From: Podochytrium sp. JEL0797
Lineage: Eukaryota > Chytridiomycota > Chytridiomycetes > Chytridiales > Chytriomycetaceae
NCBI GenBank assembly: GCA_027596195.1
Contig: JADGJG010000520.1
Coordinates: 1 to 17,423, forward strand
DNA: 17,423 nucleotides
Direction of reading: 5' to 3'
Part shown: positions 1 through 6,776 of the stretch, one piece after another
Layout of the letters: each line of letters starts with the position of its first letter
How positions within the stretch are numbered: the first letter of the stretch is position 1
The notes under the pieces: generated by a model
What the model was told of the DNA's origin: nothing
What the model saw: the letters and a program-made list of their open reading frames with translations, nothing else
The model's database searches: none
Made by a program: the position numbers and the translations under genes

Positions 1-69
1 GGCTGTTGCGTTTTGGGCAAACAATGATTGGACGGCATCCAACACGGGGAACTAAAAAACAACAAGTAA

Positions 70-290
70 GAAAGGGTGGGGTGGTCCCTGGGCATGACAC
101 CATGATTAAAAAATCCTTTTTGACAAAAAGGCCAGCCTCTGAATTCAATCGCCATCCAAAACCATCAACATTTTCATTTAATGACCAAAACTTTCCCCAG
201 ACCTTGATGATCGTGTGCTGGACGTTTTTGAGGGGCAGAATGATAGCTTCGGTCCAAGGAAACTGGTTTTCATGAGCATTAGTGCCACGT
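70..290 (-). pseudogene. C2-like domain fragment, copy 1
   Basis: I do not firmly recognise this. Read on the minus strand, a frame stays open for about 60 codons and contains NQFPWTEAIILPLKN, followed by VQHTIIKVW and GFGWRLNSEAG. The order of these pieces resembles the later strands of a C2 domain, where an NPxWNE-like turn is followed by alternating hydrophobic strands and a VxVWD-like strand. C2 domains bind membranes, often with calcium. No start codon or complete domain is visible, and the acidic calcium-binding residues are not evident. On the minus strand a T-rich stretch ending in TTTTTTAG (near 50-60) looks like a splice acceptor, so this may be an exon remnant. It could also be unrelated to C2. 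Copy 2 lies about 300 bp to the right. Confidence 0.3.
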
Positions 291-545
291 TCCCTTCCAA
301 AAAAGCTACTCATGAAGTCGGAACTCAAACAAGAGCATTTAAACTAACGGTTTTCTGTCCTACAGTCTTCTGGAAGTGAGAAAGTAAGGGGGGTGGTCTC
401 TGGGTTTGATATGATGATTTAACTAAGGCAGCCCTGAATCCAATTGCTCTCCAAAAACAATTCTCGTTCCATCTCACCAAAGCTCTTTCCGGACTTTGAG
501 GATTGCGTGCTCGGCGTTTTTGTATGGGAAAAATGATGGTTCCGC
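70..545. repeat. Direct duplication of about 180 bp, diverged
   Basis: The stretch 73-262 matches 370-545 by eye over its whole length with small gaps: both hold GGTGG-TCNCTGGG near the start, CCAAAA(C)CA and CATTT/CATCT mid-way, and CCNGAC(C)TTGA(T/G)GAT with GTGCTNG(A/G)CGTTTTTG near the end. Each copy contains one C2-like fragment on the minus strand. The copies have clearly diverged, so the duplication is not recent. Confidence 0.6.
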
Positions 546-600
546 ACGCGTATCGCGGACGGGGTTCTGTTTCGCTTGGAGACTTGCGCGCATTTTCGGC
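380..600 (-). pseudogene. C2-like domain fragment, copy 2
   Basis: Diverged duplicate of the fragment at 70-290, same strand. The minus-strand frame reads FDNPRPKMRASLQAKQNPV, then EPSFFPYKNAEHAILKV, then meets in-frame stops (after KELW and again after SGLP). The first segment resembles the DPYVKVxL...NPVW part of a C2 domain, the second the following FxFPVxNxxxAxLxV strands. It therefore covers slightly more of the presumed domain than copy 1, but it is broken. A pyrimidine-rich run ending in CTTCCAG on the minus strand (near 365-380) looks like a splice acceptor at the same relative place as in copy 1. Assignment to C2 rests on pattern only. Confidence 0.35.
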
Positions 601-1786
601 CGAGGATTATCAAACCTTGAGTGAATACCACAGTGGGCAGCTGACGAGACGGCCGAGAAAGGATGCAGGGCGTGACTTTGATGGTTGGGGTTTCTTCTTG
701 CAGCGAAGGGTAAAGACTTTTTTGATTCGATACGGAATGGACTGTTTGGTAGAGGCAGGTTCTATTTGTTTTTTCCCTATGGACAGGGAGCCCTGAGGTT
801 TTAAATTAAAGGTTGGACAAGAGGAGGGAAACGCGGTTTCGGGTCGAGGAGAAAATGGATGAGGATTCGCACCATCTTCAGCACCGAGTTTCCGGTGTGG
901 GAGGAGCCTGTCGCTGACGGATGCTACCCACCGAGTTGCTGCACGTTATTTTTTCTCTGAAATTTCCCTTTTGGGAATCTTGTGGATGCACATACAAAAT
1001 AAACATGATGATTCCACTTTATTTGATCTTCGCTCCGAATGAAACTCCAAAACGCGCCAAGACGGGGATCTCAAAACGCGCGTGACATTTCCCGACAGAA
1101 TTTCTCCTTCCCGCAATCATCCGAACAGCAGCGCGTGGAATTCGGGGAACATGCGAATCAGCTGATTGTAACCGGCATCAAACGCGAAGATTGCGTGAAT
1201 GGGCTGATCTCCATTTGAATTGGGCAACGGATTTTGACCCACACGTGTCGCATCAAACTCGCATCGCAAAAAGTCACCGTACATCCAAGCTCGCGAATTA
1301 TGGTCAAAGATGCTCCATCTGTCGCATCAGATCAATGGAGCAACTTTTTTGTGCGCACTATCCAAAGAATCGAGTTCCGATTGCCGATTCGCCTTGGACG
1401 ACGCGTCGCCTCGTGCGAAAAAAAACCAAGTCCAGCGCAAAACCCAGTGTGTTCTGGCTCTCGAAAGTCAAACCATTGGGTGGGTTGGGAAACAAAAGTT
1501 CTCTTTTTCCCACCTTCCGAATAAAAAAATCTGGAAGATAATTTGGTTCTTTTTTCTCCTCGCGTTCTGAGTAGCAGAGTCAGTTCGAGTCCGACCACTG
1601 CAGCTCTCCGCGCCGTGCAAAATAGACATCATTATCCACAGTTGATTATATTCTAAATCTTGAAAACAATATCCTCGACAATTTGCGAAACCGCGGATCA
1701 ATTCGAAACTGTTCCCCACACTCCTCACCCTCCCTTCTTCCGAATCGATACTTCTACTACCGACCCCCCCGCAATAATTGTGGATA
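601..1786. other. No recognisable gene
   Basis: Several overlapping open frames of 85-120 codons occur at 1191-1600 on both strands, but none has a motif, composition or start that supports a real protein, and they shadow one another. A 12-bp inverted repeat (GTGGATAATGAT at about 1791-1802 and its complement at about 1629-1640) flanks the right part of this stretch. I see no RNA gene. Confidence 0.5.
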
Positions 1787-1970
1787 ATGATATTATATTT
1801 CCATGCGCGTCAATTGCAATCTTAATGCTTTCCATTGAAAATGGATAGAACTGATGACTGCGCTACAAAACCCCACTTGAAATTATTTACTGCTTCTCTA
1901 CGCCTGCTCAGCCCAATTATATTATATTATCAATATCGAAAGAAAGAGGGAGAGTCGAAAACGTGATTGG
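1787..1970 (+). promoter_or_regulatory. Promoter-like upstream segment, block A copy
   Basis: This segment matches 5623-5824 in order: AATGATATT(A/G)TATTT, CATGCGCGTC(A/G)ATTGCA, CTTGAAAT(T/C)AT, and ATCGAAAGAAAGAG. In both places it lies directly before kinase fragments on the plus strand. An AT-rich run of TATAT repeats at 1918-1930 could serve as a TATA-like element. Its role as a promoter is inferred only from position and from being shared by the two blocks; it could equally be part of a 5' untranslated exon. Confidence 0.4.
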
Positions 1971-2080
1971 ATCGGGTCAACTCAGGATGAGACTCTCGAA
2001 ACAAGCGGCGAAATCGACCCTACGATGATATATTTTTCTCGCTTCTTGTTTGACATATGTATTTATGTTTCGCTTTCCAG

Positions 2081-2205
2081 GCTTCGCCTTCATTCGACGA
2101 AGTTTTCGCCGTCGAAATAAAATCTGATCCGGCCAGTATGCGGATGTGTTTATCGTGCGCGACAAGAAAACAAAGCTGTGTTGGACTGTCAAGGTTGTGG
2201 ACTAG
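2081..2205 (+). pseudogene. Kinase N-lobe fragment (subdomains I-II), upstream paralogue
   Basis: A splice acceptor-like CGCTTTCCAG ends at 2080. The frame that follows reads ASPSFDEVFAVE, shifts by one frame, then reads SGQYADVFIVRDKKTKLC and WTVKVVD before a TAG at 2203-2205. This lines up position by position with the N-lobe in the next gene (SFDKAFDVEKEIGLGQFGKV, FLMRHKKTG, AVKVLEK), including the glycine-rich loop and the VK lysine that holds ATP phosphates. A TGA replaces the expected first loop glycine codon. The piece is a diverged paralogue, not a recent copy, and it is joined directly in front of an FHA domain, which is not the order found in CHK2-type kinases (FHA first, kinase second). 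I read it as the stump of a neighbouring kinase gene whose rest was deleted. Confidence 0.6.
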
Positions 2206-3625
2206 ACCAGCCGCGTGGGCATCCTTGTCCCCCAAACTCAAAACCAGCAACCACAACTTCTCCTCGATCGCTCAAAGAACAAATATTGCATCGGGCGAAG
2301 TTCCGAGTGCGACATCAGTCTTCGTGAACCTCATATCGCCGCGACCCACTGTGTTATTTACGAAGTGAGTTTTGCGACGCTCCCAAGCAAGTTGAAATGC
2401 TCATTTGAATTACAGGAGATCGTCAAGAGCGAGGAAGGGGTCTGGTCGCAAGCGTATATCCAAAACGTTCTACAAGACCTGGATCAATGACGCAGGATTC
2501 GACCAAGGGAAGGCCCAAAAGCTCGATTGCGGAGACAATATCAGTTTTCTCCTGGAAACTGAGCACTGCGACATTCCAGCCATTCGCCCATGTGAGTTGT
2601 TCAGGTTGAAAATGAATTCTAACTTGATCGTGACAGATAGGAAATTCAGCAAAGTCATAACCCTCGAAGTGACTTCCTTTGACAAAGCTTTTGATGTTGA
2701 AAAGGAGATCGGATTGGGCCAATTTGGCAAGGTCTTTCTCATGCGCCACAAAAAAACCGGGATGAGTTGAGCCGTGAAAGTTTTGGAAAAGTCGCGTAAT
2801 TCCCATAGCGCAATTTGCCCTCTCGATGTGCAACGGGAGATTTCGATACTCGTGGCTCTCCAGCATGTAAGCATGTCTTGAATTGCGACCCGTTTTGAAT
2901 CTTTTCTGACTTTTTCTTCCAATTTTCAACAGCCCTCGATTATCACCATTCATGCTGTCTAAGAATTTGAGTCCATCAAAATATATCGTTATGTAACTGG
3001 CAAGCGGCGGAGATCTTTTGATCACATTTCCCGACACCGTCTATTCTCCTAGCGTGAAACGTGGATCATAATGCAACAGTTGTTTGACACCATTGTGTAT
3101 ATTTTCCGCCCCTTCTCAAACCGCGAAATCTATATTATCAATATTGAAAGAATGCGAAGATTGAATAAGGCGAGCCCATGAAAGGGGGTCAGTACGCGGA
3201 GGGTTGATCCTCTTCGCGTACTTGTCTGGAGAACCCCCTTTCTCCCAGCAACTGGCACCCTCACTGCTGCGTGACCAAGTCGCGCAAGGAAGGATATCAT
3301 TTCATGTGCACAAATGGATTCACATCTCCTCTTATGCAGTTTTTTATTCAAGTGCATGTTAATAGTGAATCCAACCCTCCGCCTTACAGCCGAGCAAGAA
3401 CTCAGAGATCCATTCCTGGTTCTTGACGGCGCCACACCAAGCACCAGCTCCGCTGGCCTCCATCATCTCAACAACACTCCTTCACGCGGTATGTTGGATT
3501 TGGAGCCCGAGAATGAAGAGTCGATTTCGGCAGAAAGGGACGTCAAGGTTCTTCGTGCTGGGCAGAAGAGGACTCAGAAACTGGCAGCTTGCGGCAAAAA
3601 GCGGGGTAGCAGCAGAGGTGCTTGA
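2206..3625 (+). pseudogene. CHK2/Cds1/Rad53-type FHA-kinase, broken, lacking catalytic centre
   Basis: In order: an FHA domain (KYCIGRSSECDISL, CVIYE, intron 2365-2415, GVWSQAYIQNV, then in another frame TWINDAGF and LDCGDNISFLLE), intron 2592-2636 with a CTAAC branch site, kinase subdomains I-II (IGLGQFGKVFLMRHKKTG, AVKVLEK), subdomain III-IV (VQREISILVALQH, intron 2867-2932, PSIITIHAV) and V (about YVTGG-DLFDHI). After an unalignable gap, subdomains IX-XI follow: GLILFAYLSGEPPFSQQ from 3201, DQVAQGR, and MLIVNPTLRLTAEQELRDPF near 3360-3416, plus a charged tail ending at 3625. The HRD, DFG and APE segments are absent. Damage: frameshift near 2470, in-frame TGA 2768-2770 just before AVK, TAA 2960-2962, and further frame changes near 3005 and 3340. 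FHA domains bind phosphothreonine and this kinase family works in the DNA-damage checkpoint; this copy cannot make an active kinase. Family assignment is strong, exact orthology less so. Confidence 0.85.
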
Positions 3626-3684
3626 GGGGGAGGAAAGCAAGGCGAATGGGAAGGTCAACGAGGAATTCAAGGTTACCGGAGTTT

Positions 3685-3984
3685 CGAATAACCGCAAGGC
3701 GCCTGTCACAATCTCGGGAGACTCCAAGAAATTCATTGTTTTCAGACTCCCATCGGTGTGGGCCGTGAAGTTGCGATTGAAGGACGTGAGGATGGAGTTG
3801 GATTCGTTTTTGACGGGGTCCACGCGGTTCCATTGGCCAATGCAGGGGCCGCATGCGTTGGAGAGGACTTTGCCGCCGATGCGTTTGAGGTGCGAGGTGA
3901 TTCCATCGCGGCCATCGTGGCGCGGACTTGATCGGATCCATGGGTCACGAGGAACTCGGAGGTAGTTTTGATGCCTTTGACCTC
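3685..3984 (-). pseudogene. Aconitate hydratase fragment, copy A
   Basis: Minus-strand reading gives GIKTTSEFLVTHGSDQVRAT, a one-base frame change near 3912, then RDGITSHLKRIGGKVL, SNACGPCIGQW, SILTSFNRNF and SPEIVTGALRL. This is the aconitase segment with the two cysteines of the ACGPC motif (TGC codons at 3852-3854 and 3843-3845), which are ligands of the 4Fe-4S cluster, followed by the SYNRNF and SPEIVTA blocks. Aconitase converts citrate to isocitrate in mitochondria. Roughly 95 residues of a protein usually near 780 residues are present, so this is a fragment. It sits tail-to-tail with the kinase remnant. Cysteines and the NRNF block survive better than in copy B, suggesting copy A is closer to the intact source. 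A pyrimidine-rich plus-strand stretch at 3975-4015 is an A/G-rich stretch on the coding strand just upstream. Confidence 0.85.
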
Positions 3985-4138
3985 TTTCCCCTTCTCCTTC
4001 TCTCTTTCCCTATGGTGGAAAAGCTTTGGATGAGATTTACAAATTTGAATTGTCACATAAGCAATCAAGTCCCACCCGCCAATCTGCACTTAAGAGAAAC
4101 AAATCAAAATCATTGCTATCCCAGCGGTTTGGACACAG
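3690..4138. repeat. Segmental duplication shared with about 6140-6776
   Basis: Beyond the aconitase fragment, 3985-4138 matches 6600-6776: TTCTCCTTCTCTCTTTC, GGTGGA(A/C)AAGCTTTGGAT, AGATTT(A/G)CAAATTTGA, AATCA(A/G)AATCATTGCTA and (CAG)CGG(G)TTT/GTT before the first tandem unit. Together with the kinase and promoter-like segments this shows that one long block was duplicated as a unit, then each copy lost different parts. Confidence 0.75.
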
Positions 4139-4962
4139 AGACTCATTCCAGACAGAATAAATCCACCGGCGGTCGGCGTTATTTACCGCTTGTCTTTGCA
4201 GGACATCCTGTGTCCACGACGATCACCAACCGATCTCCAGATCGGTGTGTGGGTGGACGCTGTTTGGAGCGGGGAGTGGTGCGTTGTCATAGCCACTCCA
4301 AGGCGTTTTCACTCAAGAGCCAAGACAATCAAAAATGGTGGGTTTTTTCGTGATTCTCACTTATTAAAGATTATTTTGATTTAGGCGCGCGACGCGTCCA
4401 ACACGCGCAAATTGATCCGACTTGGCCTCGTCGATTGAAATAGTGCGCCCCGACTCATTCCAGACAGATTGAAATGTCGCAGTCGTGAACGTTTGTCTTC
4501 CAAGCACATCCTGAGTCCAGGCGATCGCCAACCGATCTCCAGATTGGTGTGTGGATGGAAATCTGTCTGGGGTGGAGAAGATTCACGCGTCTTCTTGGCT
4601 GTGGAATGAAGATCCTATAAAACACAAGAGATATGGGAGTGTTGTTTGATTCTCACTCATCTAATCTTTATTTTAGGCAAATGACGCATCCACACGCGCT
4701 TCCACTGACTTGGCCCCATCTCTTGAAAAGTACGCACCAACTCATCCCAGACAGAATAAATCCACCGGCAGTCATTGTAGTTTTAACCGCCTGTCTTCAC
4801 AAGACATTCTGTGTCCGCGATGATTGCCAGCCGATCTCCAGATTGGTATGTGGATGGAAAGCTGTTTGGGGTGGAGAGTCGCGAGTTTCATGGACGAGTC
4901 AAGGCATTTTTACTCGGAGTTTGGAATTAAGATCCTATAAAACACAAGAAGTATGGGAGTGA
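4139..4962. repeat. Tandem array A, three units of about 290-315 bp
   Basis: Unit starts at 4139, 4451 and 4740, each beginning with a variant of GACTCATTCCAGACAGA. Each carries a conserved core CCGATCTCCAGATTGGTGTG (variants at about 4231, 4535 and 4828) and near its end GATCCTATAAAACACAAGA in units 2 and 3. Between cores there are intron-like segments ending in TTTAG (at about 4384 and 4676). The last unit stops abruptly at 4962, where transporter coding sequence begins. The same family forms the five-unit array at 6777-8172. The function, if any, is unknown; no reading frame is kept through all units. Confidence 0.85.
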
Positions 4963-5600
4963 CCACCACCGACCCCGAAGCATCCAATTGCGACCAGAAA
5001 CCTGCCCCCACCAAACGACCATTCCTCAAAAACCCAATCTTCTACTTCCTCTGTCTCTCCTGCTTCCTCTCCAACTGGCTCTCCAACATTCCCATGAACC
5101 ATCTCTCTGTATTTGCCGAAAAGGAGGTGCACATGTCGTTGCAAGGGCAAAGCAACATTCTCGCGGTTGACAACGCGTGTAATATCCTCGGGAGGATTGT
5201 GATGGGATTCATGAGTGATTTGTTTGGGCCGTTGAATTCACTGGTTATGAGTATGAGTATCATCGTCGCCGCTATTTTCTGGTGGCTCGGGGTGTCAACG
5301 TATCCAGAGCTTATGGGCTTCGGAGCAGTCAACGGATTCTTTGACAGCGCATTCTGGGGTCTCTTCCCCGTCGTGATTGCAAGCGTATTTGGTGCTGATG
5401 AAAACTTGACGTCCATGATTGGAATCATTTACACGCTCTGCGCATTCGGGGTCGCGAGCGTGCCTGTGGCGGGATGGTTGGAACAGGAGTATGGGTTTCG
5501 GGATATGATTTTGTATGCTGGGGGGGTGAGTGTTGTGGCGGCTGGGTTTGGGATTGTGGCGAGGGTGAGTGTTTCGAGGAGGGTGTTTCGGAAGGTTTAG
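4953..5600 (+). pseudogene. MFS monocarboxylate-transporter-like C-terminal half
   Basis: An uninterrupted 215-codon frame. After a hydrophilic start (to about residue 30) there are six likely membrane segments: FYFLCLSCFLSNWLSNIP (about 30-48), NILAVDNACNILGRIVMGFM (about 68-87), LNSLVMSMSIIVAAIFWWLG (about 94-113), a segment ending FWGLFPVVIASVFGA (about 121-148), MIGIIYTLCAFGVASVPVAG (about 154-173) and MILYAGGVSVVAAGFGIV (about 184-201). The GRIVMGFMSD motif in loop 8 and the arrangement fit the second half (TM7-12) of fungal monocarboxylate-transporter-like MFS proteins, which are about 400-500 residues with twelve segments. TM1-6 are missing. The ATG lies in sequence shared with the tandem repeat (GTATGGGAGTG), and transporter homology starts only after about 4962, so the start is borrowed at a junction. 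No frame break is seen inside; a half transporter is unlikely to work, so I call it a truncated gene. Confidence 0.8.
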
Positions 5601-5622
5601 AAGGGGTGTGGCAATTAAATTG

Positions 5623-5824
5623 TTAATGATATTGTATTTGCATGCGCGTCGATTGCACCCTTCCTACATTCCAAGAGAAGAAGCTTCTTTTTGAAAGTTA
5701 GGCCAGAATTGGTGACAACCTTACCACCCCCCCTTGAAATCATTTTTCACTTCCCCGCACCTTATCAACCCCCAGCCCCCCTTTATTGTCTTTATCGAAA
5801 GAAAGAGAGTGTGGAAAACGGGAT
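5623..5824 (+). promoter_or_regulatory. Promoter-like upstream segment, block B copy
   Basis: Diverged copy of 1787-1970. It keeps AATGATATTGTATTTGCAT, GCGCGTCGATTGCA, CTTGAAATCAT and ATCGAAAGAAAGAG, and again stands immediately before kinase sequence. In block A about 1 kb of FHA and N-lobe sequence follows this segment; here the catalytic part follows at once, so the 5' part of the kinase gene was lost between 5824 and the kinase reading frame. Confidence 0.4.
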
Positions 5825-6112
5825 TGCCATGGAGCTTGCGAGGGGCAGCGATCTCTGTGACCGCACCCTTGCACGCGGTAGTTTCAACGAGCAACAGAGT
5901 CGCCTCGTCATGAAGCAGCTGCTCAGCGCACTAGCATACCTCCATGCAAGAAAGATTGTCCATCGCGATGTGATGCTGGAGAACATCTTACTGATATGAC
6001 TGGCATATCAATGTTGGTGGGTGCTGGGGCGGACGACTGGCGAATCAAGGTCGCTGATTTCGGCCTGGCAAAGTCTTTGAAAACGGATGAAGAAGTTACA
6101 ACGTTCAGTGGG
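5822..6112 (+). pseudogene. Kinase catalytic-centre fragment (subdomains V-VIII), block B
   Basis: The frame starting GIAMELARGSDLCDRTL (an ATG at 5829) reads on through SFNEQQSRLVMKQLLSALAY and LHARKIVHRDVMLENIL. A one-base loss near 5987 moves the frame; DMTGISMLVGAGADDWRI, KVADFGLAKSLKTDEEVTTF and SGLAYLQ follow. These are the alphaE helix, the catalytic loop (HRD), the DFG magnesium-binding loop and the beginning of the activation segment of a CHK2-like kinase. The catalytic-loop lysine of the usual HRDxKxxN is methionine here (HRDVMLEN). The sequence ends before the APE motif and runs into the aconitase fragment. This is exactly the portion missing from the block A kinase. Confidence 0.85.
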
Positions 6113-6129
6113 CTTGCATACCTTCAGTG

Positions 6130-6410
6130 GTGAAAAACTCAACTTCCCCACCAACACAATCTCGAGGGACGCCAAAAAGTTCATGGTCTTCAAACTCCCA
6201 TCATTACGGACCCGGAAGTTGCGGTTGAAAGAGGTCAGCATTCTTAAATGGGTCCACGCAGTTCAATTGGCCGAGTCTGAGCCGTGCTGGCCAATTAGGG
6301 TGCAGTATGTTTTTTCCTAAAAAAAAGTGAGGATAACACCACTGAAAAAAGAAGTTCCAGGGTAGTTCCAGGGACACGAGGAACTCGGAGGTTGGGAGGA
6401 AGCTTATCAT
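6130..6410 (-). pseudogene. Aconitate hydratase fragment, copy B, heavily decayed
   Basis: The minus strand reads TSEFLV near 6372-6391, a scrambled middle, then LTSFNRNFRVRNDGSLKTMN and FLASLEIV near 6150-6241. These align with copy A at 3685-3984 in the same order and orientation. The ACGPCIGQW motif with the cluster-binding cysteines is no longer readable; only the nucleotide remnants AATTGGCCA and GCGTGGACCC mark the place. It lies directly after the kinase fragment, with no kinase tail between. Decay well beyond copy A suggests that it has been free of constraint for longer, or was hit by extra indels. Confidence 0.75.
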
Positions 6411-6776
6411 TTTTTTTTAGTCGGGAATCGGGATTCAAATCTTATTGGGCCTTAATTCCGGCATGCCAAACCGCCACTTTTCCCACTTCTCATACGGTTG
6501 TCTTTATACTCTGACTCTTCACCTCCCTGCTTTGCCTGTCTCTGCTGTTCAGTATTCTCTGCTCTCCCCTTTCGCCCAAAAATTTCGACTCCGTCCTCTC
6601 TCTCTCCTTCTCCTTCTCTCTTTCTCTCACGGTGGACAAGCTTTGGATAAGATTTGCAAATTTGATTTGTCACAAATACAATCAAGCCCAACCTGCCACT
6701 CCGCAGCACCCTGCAGCATCACTTCAGAGATACAAATCAGAATCATTGCTACCGCAGCGGGTTGTTGGAGACAGCG

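Noticed and set aside
503..796. 97-codon plus-strand frame
   Set aside because: It uses no recognisable motif and overlaps the C2-like reading on the other strand; length alone is not convincing.
1332..1598. Minus- and plus-strand frames of 86-116 codons at 1191-1600
   Set aside because: Four mutually overlapping frames without motif or plausible splice signals; likely chance.
2768..2770. TGA read as tryptophan (recoding), because the paralogous N-lobe has TGG at this place (CWTVKVV versus MS-stop-AVKVL)
   Set aside because: Neighbouring pieces are also broken by TAA, TAG and frameshifts, so one suppressed TGA explains nothing; simple TGG-to-TGA decay is enough.
2206..6112. Trans-splicing of the complementary kinase halves into one mRNA
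   Set aside because: Both halves have internal stops and frameshifts, so no joined product could be read; decay of tandem copies is simpler.
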